Under the pieces are notes generated by a model, which saw only the letters and a list, made by a program, of their open reading frames with translations, did not search any database and was not told where the DNA came from. Shown in pieces: positions 52,554 through 60,178 of a stretch of 64,000 bases of DNA. Origin of the DNA: Streptomyces sp. NBC_01198 (lineage in GTDB: Bacteria; Actinomycetota; Actinomycetes; Streptomycetales; Streptomycetaceae); assembly GCF_036010485.1 (NCBI RefSeq), contig NZ_CP108568.1, positions 3,603,001-3,667,000 on the forward strand. The letters run 5' to 3'. The position numbers and the translations under genes were made by a program. The stretch's first letter is position 1; each line of letters starts with the position of its first letter.

Positions 52554-52591
52554 TTCGATTTTCGAATCAGTATGATGCTTCGATAACCGAA
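52554..52591. promoter_or_regulatory. paired operators between the CMD gene and the HxlR regulator
   Basis: Two 13-bp palindrome-like sites, TTCGATTTTCGAA (52554-52566) and TTCGATAACCGAA (52579-52591), are 25 bases apart. They cover the only 65 bases between the divergent genes. HxlR regulators bind paired or palindromic sites in such spacers, so these are likely its operators. Confidence 0.6.
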
Positions 52592-52606
52592 GCGCAAGGA
52601 GTGAGC

Positions 52607-52963
52607 ATGGAAGCAAGCGCGCCACGTCCGGGTGTGCCAGTGCGGGGGTCCGAATCGGGTCGCCCAGTGATGGCCGCACTCGACCTGCTCGGACGGCGTT
52701 GGACGATGCGGATCCTGTGGGAACTGAGTCAAGCTCCGATCGGCTTCCGAGAATTGCAGCGCCGGTGCGAGCGCATGTCCTCCAGCGTGCTCAGTACCCG
52801 GATCGAGGAACTGTCCGGCGCCCGCCTACTCGCCCCGGACGGCGATGGCTACCACCTCACCCAGCTCGGCCAGGACCTCGTCGAGGCGCTGAGCCCGCTG
52901 GACGCCTGGAGTCGACGTTGGGCCGAGGAGACGGGACCCGCGACGGCGGGAGGGCTGAAATGA
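52607..52963 (+). CDS. HxlR-family transcription regulator
   Basis: 118 residues from ATG at 52607, AAGGAG 5 bases upstream. The winged-helix pattern MAALDLLGRRWTMRILWELS, GFRELQRRCERMSSSVLSTR and IEELSGARLLAPDGDGYHLT is the HxlR signature. Members bind as dimers and often sense thiols or aldehydes through cysteines; the one Cys here (RRCERM) lies in the DNA-binding region. It is divergent from the CMD-like gene. Confidence 0.92.
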   Translation: MEASAPRPGVPVRGSESGRPVMAALDLLGRRWTMRILWELSQAPIGFRELQRRCERMSSSVLSTRIEELSGARLLAPDGDGYHLTQLGQDLVEALSPLDAWSRRWAEETGPATAGGLK

Positions 52964-53036
52964 TCACCGCGTCCTCGCCCGGCAATGAGTTCATACGGCC
53001 GTCGCAGCGTGCGGAGTCATTGGCGTTCACGGGTGG

Positions 53037-53205
53037 TTACGGCAGCAAGGTGAAGGCAGGCACATGGGTGGGTTTCACGACGCCGAAGTGCCGACGGTCG
53101 AGGGTGGCCACGCGGTTCACGCCGAAACACTCGGCGACAGCAATGACCGAGGCGTCGACTCTGCCGAGGGGGAAGTCCGCGTACTGGAAGACCGGCTCCC
53201 CCATA
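53037..53205 (-). pseudogene. C-terminal fragment of a VapC-like PIN toxin
   Basis: The minus strand encodes [20 protein letters not shown], then [20 protein letters not shown] and a TAA at 53037. This is the end of a PIN domain (the two last acidic residues Asp in VDAS and LDRRHF present). The N-terminal third is missing; sequence upstream turns into unrelated codons near 53205. A second copy of this end lies at 57.78 kb on the minus strand. Confidence 0.8.
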
Positions 53206-53444
53206 CGGTTCGGATCTGGTCGTGGCTCAGGTGTGCCTGCGGCGGGGTGGATACGGAAACCGGCGTGGACGAGGTCGCGACGACGTCGTCATGTTCGAGC
53301 TGGACCACCGGTGCGCAACCGCGGAGGCGCAGATGGCGTTCTCCTTACGAGGCCACCCTCGAGGACATCGGCCACGTCCCACCTGACGTGCGGCACCTCA
53401 GCATCGGCATCGTCACGCCGGAGCCGACCGGGTCGGCTGCCGTT

Positions 53445-53576
53445 GAGGACTACGAGTCCCTGAAAGAGACGGCCTACCTGCTGCGTAGTCCGGCGAACGC
53501 CCGGCGCCTGCTCGCCTCGATCGATGAGCTGGAAACCGGCGGCGGCACGGTACGCAAGCTGGCGACCGACGAATAA
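53445..53576 (+). pseudogene. truncated YefM antitoxin (C-terminal half only)
   Basis: Encodes [20 protein letters not shown], then [22 protein letters not shown], the C-terminal toxin-binding half of YefM/Phd-type antitoxins, with 44 matching codons. The N-terminal DNA-binding half (about 50 residues) is absent; the reading frame upstream continues into unrelated sequence ([17 protein letters not shown]). The fused frame has no good start. It lies 10 bases before yoeB. Whether the fragment is translated and can still bind YoeB is open. Confidence 0.8.
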
Positions 53577-53586
53577 GAGCCGACCG

Positions 53587-53847
53587 ATGAAGATCACCTT
53601 CTCCTCCCGTGCCTGGGCGGACTACCTGTGGTGGCAGCTTCAGGACCGAGGAACCCTGAAGCGCATCAACACGCTCATCGCCGACATCGCCAGGAACGGC
53701 AATGACGGGATCGGCAAGCCGGAACCCCTCAAGCACGGATTCCAGGGTTATTGGTCGCGCCGTATCAACGACGAGCACCGACTGATCCACAAGGCGACCG
53801 AGGACAGTGTCCTGATCGCACAGTGCCGTTACCACTACGAGAGCTGA
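53587..53847 (+). CDS. yoeB: YoeB toxin (mRNA interferase)
   Basis: 86 residues from ATG at 53587. Txe/YoeB family, which cleaves mRNA on the ribosome. All catalytic residues align at the same numbers as in E. coli YoeB: Glu46 (KPEPLKH), Arg65 (DEHRLIH), His83 and Tyr84 (CRYHYES). RGTLKRINTLIADIARNG and GYWSRRI are conserved. The toxin looks intact, while its antitoxin has lost its N-terminal half. That suggests neutralisation by the remaining C-terminal half or by an antitoxin elsewhere. Confidence 0.92.
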   Translation: MKITFSSRAWADYLWWQLQDRGTLKRINTLIADIARNGNDGIGKPEPLKHGFQGYWSRRINDEHRLIHKATEDSVLIAQCRYHYES

Positions 53848-54001
53848 CGGGATCCCATCGGATCGAGCGCAGAAACCGTGCTCCGAGCTCTGAGGTCGTC
53901 GCCCGGCCGCTGGCTGAGCGGTCCGGACAAGGAGGGGGGACCGATCTCGGCCAGTGCCCCCACCCGTACCGACTGCCCTGACGGGCCCGCCATCGACATA
54001 C

Positions 54002-54026
54002 GAATGAGCGTGTGAACGCGGAGTGG
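54002..54026 (+). repeat. 25-bp junction sequence, copy 1
   Basis: Begins GAATGAGC and ends GTGTGAACGCGGAGTGG. Found identically at 57306-57330 and with two changes at 61442-61466; each time an aminotransferase 3' copy follows directly. It does not occur before the corresponding point of the intact gene (50766). Confidence 0.88.
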
Positions 54027-54457
54027 CCTGGGTCGCCGGCTCCCCCGAACTGGTCGCGGCGGTGCGCACCGCCAAGCAGTTCCTGACCTACGTCGCCTCG
54101 GGCCCGTTCCAGTACGCCGTCGCCGAGGCCCTCGCCCTCCCCGACACGTACTACGCCGCCTTCCGCGAGGACCTCCGCACCAAGCGCGACCTCCTGGCCG
54201 CCGGCCTCACCGACGCCGGCTACGCCCCCCAGGGCACCTACTTCATCACCACCGACATCGCCGACCTCGCCCCCGGCACCGACGCCCTGACCTTCTGCCG
54301 CACACTCCCCGAGAAGTGCGGCGTCGTCGCCGTCCCCAACTCCGTCTTCTACGACCACCCCACCGCCGGCCGCACCCAAGTCCGCTACGCCTTCTGCAAA
54401 CGCGAAACCGTCCTCACCGAAGCCGCCTCCCGCCTCCGCAAAGCCTTCAACAGCTGA
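54027..54457 (+). pseudogene. aminotransferase 3'-end copy 1 (about 143 codons)
   Basis: Encodes VAGSPELVAAVRTAKQFLTY ... ending LTEAASRLRKAFNS and a stop. It corresponds to residues 247-390 of the gene at 50034, with more than 50 consecutive identical bases in places. It lacks the PLP lysine and everything before it, and has a 9-base deletion in GFQVYAPQ (becomes GYAPQ). After the stop follows GCCCCGCCCGG. It cannot be an active aminotransferase. Confidence 0.93.
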
Positions 54458-54490
54458 GCCCCGCCCGGATCGGGCCCATGCGGTGCTCCG

Positions 54491-56485
54491 TCAGGAGCCG
54501 GGGGAAGACTGTCCCTCGCACACGGTGAGCAGTGCCTCGACGGCGGTGCGGATCGTCTCGTCCTGGGTGAATCCTCGCCAGCCGCCGTCGCTGCGCAGCC
54601 GGTGATCGCCGGCCGACACGCTGCCCAAGAGCTGGGCGGCAGGCCGGGCCGCGCGGCCGATCCGGACCAGGTAGTGCACTGCGGGGAGCATGACCGGACG
54701 GTAGGTGCCCTCGGCGAGGCCCCGCACGGCACTGATCAGGGCCGGGACAGTGCTGTCGGTGTCTCCAGTCACTGCCCACAGGGCGTGCGCTGCCTCGATG
54801 CGCGTCCAGGGGTCGGTGTCCGCGGTCATCACCCGGAGTCGATCCGCATGCTCGGCGGCAAGCGAGCCGAGGTCAGCGAGCTTGAGGAGGACGGGGCGCG
54901 GGATACTTCCCTCGTCGGGCGCGCGCCGGAGTGCTTCCAGGGCTGGTCCGGGCTCGCCACTGACTTTCCAGTAGGTCCAGGCGGCGATTTCTGCGTCTGG
55001 CCCGCCAGTGCCCCATCGGGCCAAGAGCAGGTCTTGTGCGCTGCTCCCCGCGCTGCCGATTCCCACCAGGGCTTTGGCCGCCGCCGTCCAGGTCCGGTCG
55101 TCCTCCAGCAGGCCGAGCAGCTGCGGAACCGCCGCCTTCGCCGCAGGACCCCAGTCCGCAAGCACGGCGCAGAGCCTGTCGAGCACGGAGACGTCCGTGG
55201 CTCCGTCGAGCTGTTCGCGGATCGTCGGCAGGAGCGGTTCGGCGTGGTCGGACAGATAACCGAGCACCTCGGGAACGGAGGGGAGGACGGCGTGGTGCCA
55301 ACTCTCAGCGGGGTAGTGACCGGAGTTCGACGCGAAACCGGACGGCGAGCCGGCCATCACCTCGATCAAGCCTTGTACGCAGCGCGGATCGTTCATGCGG
55401 GCCAACGCCCACAGCGCAGCCTCGACGACCTTCTCTCGTTTGCCTGTGGCCCGGGCGGCCGAGTCGCCGATCATCGCGGCCACCTCGTCAACGTGAGCCG
55501 CAGCTGCCGGCCCGAGACAGGCCAGCAGCTCGACCGCCCGGAATCGGACCTCGGTAGCGGGGTCGTCCAGCCGCGCCACGAGTCTCGGAAGGATCGCAGC
55601 GGTCGGTGAGCGCCACTGAGCCAGCAACCCACCCGCCTGAACGAGGGCGCCGACCCGTTGCTCCTCGTCGGAATGGTCGACTAGCAGGCCGAGTGCGAAC
55701 GCTGGGCACGGTCCCGGGTTGAGTGCCGCCGTCCAGCGCAGGACACCCTGAACGCCGGCTTCCACCGAACTGGTGCGGCGCCACAACTCGACGCCGGGCT
55801 CTCGGACCGCCTCCAACAGGAGATCGAGCCGACGGGCCGGAAGGGTCGGGTCACATGGGGTGAGCGTGTGCACCGCTGCCAGACGTATCTGGGCATCCGA
55901 AGCGTCGAGAAGCTCGCGAAGCAGGTCGAAGGTGCCGGCCGCGTCCACACCGGCCGGCTCTCGTCGGGCCGCCCCGCCGAGCGCGAGGATCAGATCGAGA
56001 CGGGTCGCTGGATCCGCCTCCGACCGCCAGCACCGCAGCAGGGCGGGCAGCGTGAACTCACCGGGACTGCCGCAGGCACCGATCAGGTCGGCTGCCGCCC
56101 GCCTGATTTCCGGCTCGGGATCGGTGAGCAGGGCGAGCACCTCCGGCAGAGCCCGTTCCCAGGCGGGCTGCCAGCCGGGATCCAGGAACTTCTCAACGAC
56201 CTGCCCGGCCTCGGCCGCCAGTCGCACCAACAGTTCCAGGACCGTCCGACGGGTCGGCACGTTCGGCGCCGCGGCCAGGCGCAGCAGGAAGGGCAGCGCG
56301 GCCGGCGCTGCGGAGCAGATCCAGCCACCCTGATGGAAGAGATGGTTGAGCAGATCGAAAGCCGCGCTGTTCGCGTCATCCGGATTCGGCCCCGTACACC
56401 GGCGCAGCAGACCTGGTACGTCCTCGGCGGACCCGTAGTTGTGCTCCAGACCCGCCCAGTCAACCGAATCCAGTCCCGCCCACAT
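54491..56485 (-). CDS. HEAT-repeat protein, island cargo
   Basis: 664 residues from ATG at 56485. TAGGGT lies 7 bases before the ATG, so leaderless. Begins MWAGLDSVDWAGLEHNYGSA, a streptomycete family start, and continues as HEAT-like repeats of about 35-45 residues (for example ALPEVLALLTDPEPEIRRAA, AILPRLVARLDDPATEVRFR, AVPQLLGLLEDDRTWTAAAK). No enzyme motif, signal or membrane helix. HEAT solenoids bind proteins; many occur near toxin or immunity loci, but the partner here is unknown. It lies opposite to and just downstream of aminotransferase copy 1, and is divergent from vapBC. Confidence 0.85.
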   Translation of the reverse strand: MWAGLDSVDWAGLEHNYGSAEDVPGLLRRCTGPNPDDANSAAFDLLNHLFHQGGWICSAAPAALPFLLRLAAAPNVPTRRTVLELLVRLAAEAGQVVEKFLDPGWQPAWERALPEVLALLTDPEPEIRRAAADLIGACGSPGEFTLPALLRCWRSEADPATRLDLILALGGAARREPAGVDAAGTFDLLRELLDASDAQIRLAAVHTLTPCDPTLPARRLDLLLEAVREPGVELWRRTSSVEAGVQGVLRWTAALNPGPCPAFALGLLVDHSDEEQRVGALVQAGGLLAQWRSPTAAILPRLVARLDDPATEVRFRAVELLACLGPAAAAHVDEVAAMIGDSAARATGKREKVVEAALWALARMNDPRCVQGLIEVMAGSPSGFASNSGHYPAESWHHAVLPSVPEVLGYLSDHAEPLLPTIREQLDGATDVSVLDRLCAVLADWGPAAKAAVPQLLGLLEDDRTWTAAAKALVGIGSAGSSAQDLLLARWGTGGPDAEIAAWTYWKVSGEPGPALEALRRAPDEGSIPRPVLLKLADLGSLAAEHADRLRVMTADTDPWTRIEAAHALWAVTGDTDSTVPALISAVRGLAEGTYRPVMLPAVHYLVRIGRAARPAAQLLGSVSAGDHRLRSDGGWRGFTQDETIRTAVEALLTVCEGQSSPGS

Positions 56486-56492
56486 GCGTGCG

Positions 56493-56498
56493 ACCCTA
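56493..56498 (-). promoter_or_regulatory. -10 hexamer TAGGGT of the HEAT-repeat gene
   Basis: TAGGGT, seven bases, ATG 56485. Leaderless start inferred. Confidence 0.45.
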
Positions 56499-56578
56499 CC
56501 GCCGTGGGCGGCGAGGATGTCGCGTCCGGAAGGCCATGACTCGACCGCACCGGTTCGAACTCCCACGTGCCCCACTAG

Positions 56579-56605
56579 TGGTACATGAACTATCATTGGT
56601 ACATG
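56579..56605 (+). promoter_or_regulatory. vapBC promoter and direct-repeat operator
   Basis: TGGTACATG occurs at 56579-56587 and again at 56597-56605, 18 bases apart, with a -10 hexamer TATCAT (56591-56596) between. The second repeat includes the vapB ATG at 56603, six bases after the hexamer. Direct repeats over a TA promoter suit autorepression by the ribbon-helix-helix antitoxin. Confidence 0.65.
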
Positions 56606-56863
56606 TCCATGAAGCGCACAAACGTCTACGCAGACCCCGAAGATCTCGCCATCATCAAAGAAGCCGCCGCGCGTCGCGGTATCAGCGAGGCCGAGATCAT
56701 CAGGCAGGGCATCCACCTCGCGGCCATGGCAAACCGGGTCTGGGACGAACCACTTTTCTCCCGAACCTTTGAAGGCCCGGGGCGTACTCCCTCCAAAGAG
56801 CACGTCCGCAACGCCGTGGCTGACGCCGTCCGGCGCGAGGGCGGCTCCGGGACCACAGCGTGA
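56603..56863 (+). CDS. vapB: VapB-type ribbon-helix-helix antitoxin
   Basis: 86 residues from ATG at 56603 (56585 and 56609 are other ATGs in frame). The N-terminus MKRTNVYADPEDLAIIKEAA and RRGISEAEIIRQGIHLAAM is a CopG/ribbon-helix-helix DNA-binding domain. The C-terminus, with FEGPGRTPSKEHVRNAVADA, should wrap the toxin. Its stop overlaps the vapC GTG (GTGA), so the pair is translationally coupled. Probably binds the direct repeats in its own promoter. Confidence 0.9.
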   Translation: MSMKRTNVYADPEDLAIIKEAAARRGISEAEIIRQGIHLAAMANRVWDEPLFSRTFEGPGRTPSKEHVRNAVADAVRREGGSGTTA

Positions 56864-57303
56864 TCATCGTTGTGGCCGACACCTCGGGCCTGCTGGCCGC
56901 GCTGGACTCGACGCACCCCGAGCACCAGGGAGCCAACGAGGCGATCATGGCCGCCGGCCTCCTCGTGATGTCCCCGCTACTGCTCGCTGAGATCGACCAC
57001 GTCGCGACGCGCGAGCTGGGACGCGAGGCGGCTGTCAGCGCGATCGACGACATCAGGCGGTGGATGCGAGCGGGTCGGATCGTCGTGCCAGAAATCACCG
57101 AGGCCCACCTCTCCGCCGCACAAACCCAGCGAGCCCGGTATGCCGCCCTCAACCTCGACCTCGCGGACGCAGTGAACGTCGCCCTCGCCGCCGAATACGA
57201 CACGGACGCCGTCCTCACCCTCGACCGCCGCGACTTTCGGGCGCTGCGCCCACTCGGCCGCCACAAGTCCTTCCGTCTTCTGCCCGACGACTTGCCCCTG
57301 TGA
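56860..57303 (+). CDS. vapC: VapC toxin (PIN-domain ribonuclease)
   Basis: 147 residues from GTG at 56860. The PIN-domain acidic residues are present: Asp7 in VVADTSGLLAAL, Glu44 in LLLAEIDHV, Asp100/Asp103 in NLDLADAVNVALA, and Asp122/Asp125 in LTLDRRDFR. Likely a sequence-specific RNase. Its stop is 2 bases before the junction sequence at 57306, so the pair lies at the very right end of its cassette. Fragments resembling this protein occur at 53.0, 57.8, 58.4 and 63.9 kb. Confidence 0.93.
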   Translation: MIIVVADTSGLLAALDSTHPEHQGANEAIMAAGLLVMSPLLLAEIDHVATRELGREAAVSAIDDIRRWMRAGRIVVPEITEAHLSAAQTQRARYAALNLDLADAVNVALAAEYDTDAVLTLDRRDFRALRPLGRHKSFRLLPDDLPL

Positions 57304-57305
57304 CG

Positions 57306-57330
57306 GAATGAGCGTGTGAACGCGGAGTGG
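57306..57330 (+). repeat. 25-bp junction sequence, copy 2
   Basis: Identical to 54002-54026. Directly follows the vapC stop (two bases between) and directly precedes aminotransferase copy 2. Confidence 0.9.
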
Positions 57331-57769
57331 CCGGGTCACCGGCTCCCCCGAACTGGTCGCGGCGGTGCGCACCGCCAAGCAGTTCCTGACGTACGTCGCC
57401 TCGGGCCCGTTCCAGTACGCCGTCGCCGAGGCGCTCGCCCTGCCCGACACTTACTACGCCGCCTTCCGCGAGGACCTCCGCCGCAAGCGCGACCTCCTGG
57501 CCGCCGGCCTCACCGACGCCGGCTTCCAGGTCTACGCCCCCCAGGGCACCTACTTCATCACCACCGACATCGCCGACCTCGGCCCCGGCACCGACGCCCT
57601 GACCTTCTGCCGCACCCTCCCCGAGCGCTGCGGCGTCGTCGCCGTCCCCAACTCCGTCTTCTACGACCACCCCGACGCCGGCCGCACCCAAGTCCGCTAC
57701 GCCTTCTGCAAACGCGAAAACGTCCTCACCGAAGCCGCCTCCCGCCTCCGCAAAGCCTTCAACGGCTGA
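57331..57769 (+). pseudogene. aminotransferase 3'-end copy 2
   Basis: Encodes VTGSPELVAAVRTAKQFLTY ... LTEAASRLRKAFNG and a stop, matching residues 246-390 of the intact gene. The most complete copy: GFQVYAPQGTYFITTDIADL is retained. Compared with copy 1 it has lost one base at the junction (GGCCGGGT versus GGCCTGGGT). Its stop is followed by GCCCCGCCG, shared with copies 1 and 4. Confidence 0.93.
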
Positions 57770-57781
57770 GCCCCGCCGCTG

Positions 57782-57955
57782 AGGCAGCAACGTGAGCGCG
57801 GGCAAATGGGCAGGCCTCACGACGCCGAAATGCCGTCGATCCAGCGTGGCCACGCTGTCCACGCCGAAGTGCTCGGCGACGGCGATGACCGATGCGTCGA
57901 CTCCGCCCAGCGAGAGGTCTTCTACGACCACCCCGCGGCCGGTGACGTCGGCAGA
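57782..57955 (-). pseudogene. C-terminal fragment of a VapC-like PIN toxin, second copy
   Basis: The minus strand encodes GRGVVVEDLSLGGVDASVIA, then [20 protein letters not shown] and VRPAHLPALTLLP. This is a diverged copy of the fragment at 53037. Its stop codon is gone: the join with aminotransferase copy 2 falls right after TTGCTGCC, where the other copy has TTGCTGCCGTAA. Inactive. Confidence 0.8.
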
Positions 57956-58051
57956 CGCCACGGCGAGCGGCTACGGCGGAGTCCGCGCGACCGATGAGTT
58001 TCCGGCCGCGTCCCGGTCCTCATAGGGAGGAACCATATCCAGGAGGCAACC

Positions 58052-58426
58052 ATGTTCGGTTCGACCAAGGCGTTCAGCGGATTCGCGGTGGACGACATCG
58101 AGGCGGCCAGGAAGTTCTACGGCGAGACGCTCGGGCTGAGGGTGTCCGAGCAGAACGGCATGCTGACCCTGCACATCGCGGGTGACCGGGACACCCTGGT
58201 CTACCCCAAAGCCGACCACACCCCGGCGACATACACGATTCTCAACTTTCCCGTCGCCGACATCGAGGCGGCGGTCGACGAGTTGAGCCGACGGGGCGTG
58301 GACTTCGAGCGCTACGCCCACGTCAAGACGGACGACAAGGGCATCTCCAGCGGCGGCGGCCCGCTGATCGCGTGGTTCACCGATCCCGCCGGGAATGTGC
58401 TCTCCGTCCTGCAGGAGCCCGCGTAA
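58052..58426 (+). CDS. VOC (glyoxalase/bleomycin-resistance) family protein
   Basis: 124 residues from ATG at 58052, AGGAGG upstream. Single VOC domain: [40 protein letters not shown] and [15 protein letters not shown] with the usual C-terminal DPxGN. The His and Glu positions that bind metal in glyoxalases are not all evident. Members include glyoxalase I and drug-binding resistance proteins. It is the only intact gene between aminotransferase copies 2 and 3. Confidence 0.92.
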   Translation: MFGSTKAFSGFAVDDIEAARKFYGETLGLRVSEQNGMLTLHIAGDRDTLVYPKADHTPATYTILNFPVADIEAAVDELSRRGVDFERYAHVKTDDKGISSGGGPLIAWFTDPAGNVLSVLQEPA

Positions 58427-58441
58427 GCGGTCAAGGAGTGG

Positions 58442-58540
58442 CCCGATCCAGGGAGCCGCCGCGGCCATCACGGCCGCCGGCCCCCTGGTCGTACCCCCGC
58501 TCCCGCTCGCTGAGAAGACCACGTGCGGGGCACGGCTGGC
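58442..58540 (+). pseudogene. N-terminal/middle fragment of a vapC-like gene
   Basis: Encodes IQGAAAAITAAGPLVVPPLP then LAEKTTCGARL. It matches residues about 22-52 of the VapC at 56860 (HQGANEAIMAAGLLVMSPLL then LAEIDHVATREL). The active-site Glu is kept but the rest of the domain is missing. It is joined to aminotransferase copy 3 about 80 bases downstream. Confidence 0.75.
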
Positions 58541-58618
58541 CGGCCCACCACCGTTCGAGCGACGGGTCGGGCAGGCGGCAGCGAATGAGAGCAGCCAGCA
58601 GACTTCGGTCAGGACCGA

Positions 58619-58925
58619 CTTCCGCGAGGACCTGCGGGCCAAGCGGGACCTGCTCGCCGCGGGCCTCACCGACGCGGGCTTCCAGGTCTACGCCCCGCAG
58701 GGCACGTACTTCATCACCACCGACATCGCCGACCTCGCCCCCGGCACCGACGCCCTGACCTTCTGCCGCACACTCCCCGAGAAGTGCGGCGTCGTCGCCG
58801 TCCCCAACTCCGTCTTCTACGACCACCCCACCGCCGGCCGCACCCAAGTCCGCTTCGCCTTCTGCAAACGCGAAACCGTCCTCACCGAAGCAGCCTCCCG
58901 CCTCCGCAAAGCCTTCAACAGCTGA
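58619..58925 (+). pseudogene. aminotransferase 3'-end copy 3 (5'-truncated)
   Basis: Starts at FREDLRAKRDLLAAGLTDAG and ends RLRKAFNS with a stop, matching about residues 291-390. The part from the junction sequence to residue 290 is missing; upstream lies the PIN fragment. A GAATGAG at 58583 could be a remnant of the junction sequence. The 3' flank (GCGCTGACGG) differs from the other copies. Confidence 0.9.
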
Positions 58926-59031
58926 GCGCTGACGGAACTGCCGCTGGCGCGCGAAGGAGAAGGCAGCGTACGGTCGGCGGGTCCACGAGTGGGGGGCCGT
59001 CACTCGCGTGGACTCGTCGGGGGGGATGGGC

Positions 59032-59949
59032 ATGGGGGACTGTCGTCGTGGGGTCGCCGTCATTGCACGAGCGGGTGCCGCGGCGCTGGCGCTCGCCCTC
59101 GTGGCCGGGTGCTCCGGCGCCAAGAGCGGTGACTCGGGCTCGGCGTCCACCAGCCGGGCAAGCACCACCGCGAGTCCCCGGAGCGCTGCGCCCACCTCCG
59201 ACCCCGACCCGCGGCACCTGGTCCTCGGGGACTGCTTCACCGCCGGTCGCGTCACGTTGAAGGGCGGGATCGGAGCACCGGGGGCAGTTCACGTCGTGCC
59301 CTGCGACCGACCACACAACGCGGAGGTGTTCGGCAGATTCATCGTCGCCGGCTCCGACTACCCGACCACGCGGTCCTGGGGTCCCCTTGCCGACATCGAC
59401 TGCGGGAATCTGGCCCCGCAATACGACATGGACAGCTGGACGCTTGCACCATCCGTCGCCCCCGTTCGCTTCTTCCTGCCGACGCGGGGCCAGTGGGCGG
59501 ACGGCGACCACAGCGGCGTCTGCTACTGGGCCCCGGCCCCCGGACCAGCCGCCGCCAGCCTGCGGCACGACCACACCACGCTGTCCCCCGACCAGTACGC
59601 TTACCTCGACGCGGCGCAGCGGCCCGAGTCCGCACTCGCGGAGACCCCGCAGAAGTGGGGAGAAAACAGCCTGGACTCCTACCAGAACTGGGCAGGCGGT
59701 ATCGCCGACTCCCTGACCACCGAGGCGCACTTGGTGAAGATGCACCGCTGGCCCGTCCCGGACCAAGGGCCGGCCAGCGCCCTCCTCCAACGGCTTGCCA
59801 CGCTCACCCCCCTCTGGCGCAACGCCTCCCGGATGGTGACCCTCCCGAGCCTCAAGAAGGCGGTGCGAAACGCGCAGGCGCAGACGACAACGCCCCAGGA
59901 ACGCGCCTTCCGAGCAGCCCTGGGCCTACCCACCACCCACCTGGGATGA
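59032..59949 (+). CDS. septum-formation-family lipoprotein
   Basis: 305 residues from ATG at 59032 (GTG 59008 and ATG 59026 are alternatives). The signal peptide ends in a lipobox LVAGC (about residue 27). Ser/Thr/Ala-rich linker to about 60. The domain starts HLVLGDCFTAGRVTLKGG and holds VVPCDRPHNAEVFGRFIVAG, DIDCGNLAPQYDMDSW and GVCYWAPAPGP: the four-cysteine pattern of the septum formation (Septum_form) domain common in actinobacterial lipoproteins. Its role is unclear despite the name. Confidence 0.85.
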   Translation: MGDCRRGVAVIARAGAAALALALVAGCSGAKSGDSGSASTSRASTTASPRSAAPTSDPDPRHLVLGDCFTAGRVTLKGGIGAPGAVHVVPCDRPHNAEVFGRFIVAGSDYPTTRSWGPLADIDCGNLAPQYDMDSWTLAPSVAPVRFFLPTRGQWADGDHSGVCYWAPAPGPAAASLRHDHTTLSPDQYAYLDAAQRPESALAETPQKWGENSLDSYQNWAGGIADSLTTEAHLVKMHRWPVPDQGPASALLQRLATLTPLWRNASRMVTLPSLKKAVRNAQAQTTTPQERAFRAALGLPTTHLG

Positions 59950-60000
59950 CCCGCACGCCGCCACGCCCCCGGGACAGGACCACACGGATGGGCACCACGG

Positions 60001-60178
60001 GCGGCCTTCGCTACGGCAGTCGAGCGAGTACCCCCACGCGATCGGGCCTCGCGGCCGGGCCGCGGTTCCTGAGCCGGTCCTGGGTCGGTGCCGCGTTCGT
60101 CAGCGGGCGTCTTCCTCGGGGCGCGGAAGTTCGTCGAGGTCCAGGGTGAAAGTGCGACCGTCGGCAAGGGGGATGGAG
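60001..60178. repeat. about 178-bp direct repeat, copy 1 (contains the uma2 3' end)
   Basis: Covers the last 79 bases of uma2 and about 100 bases beyond its stop. The second copy lies at 61673-61849. The last 130 bases are nearly identical (two mismatches over the coding part); the outer 50 bases are diverged, with one indel. Confidence 0.85.

Noticed and set aside
52554-52591. Short repeated units as a CRISPR array
   Set aside because: Only two units, palindromic, between divergent genes; operator-like. No CRISPR array or cas gene anywhere in the window.
54023-54457. Aminotransferase copy 1 as a functional short gene (GTG start at 54023)
   Set aside because: It lacks the PLP lysine and two thirds of the fold, has no ribosome-binding site, and its start coincides with the junction sequence.
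59008-59031. GTG 59008 as the septum lipoprotein start
   Set aside because: It lacks a ribosome-binding site. ATG 59032 has a G-rich site and gives a normal signal peptide, though the choice is not certain.
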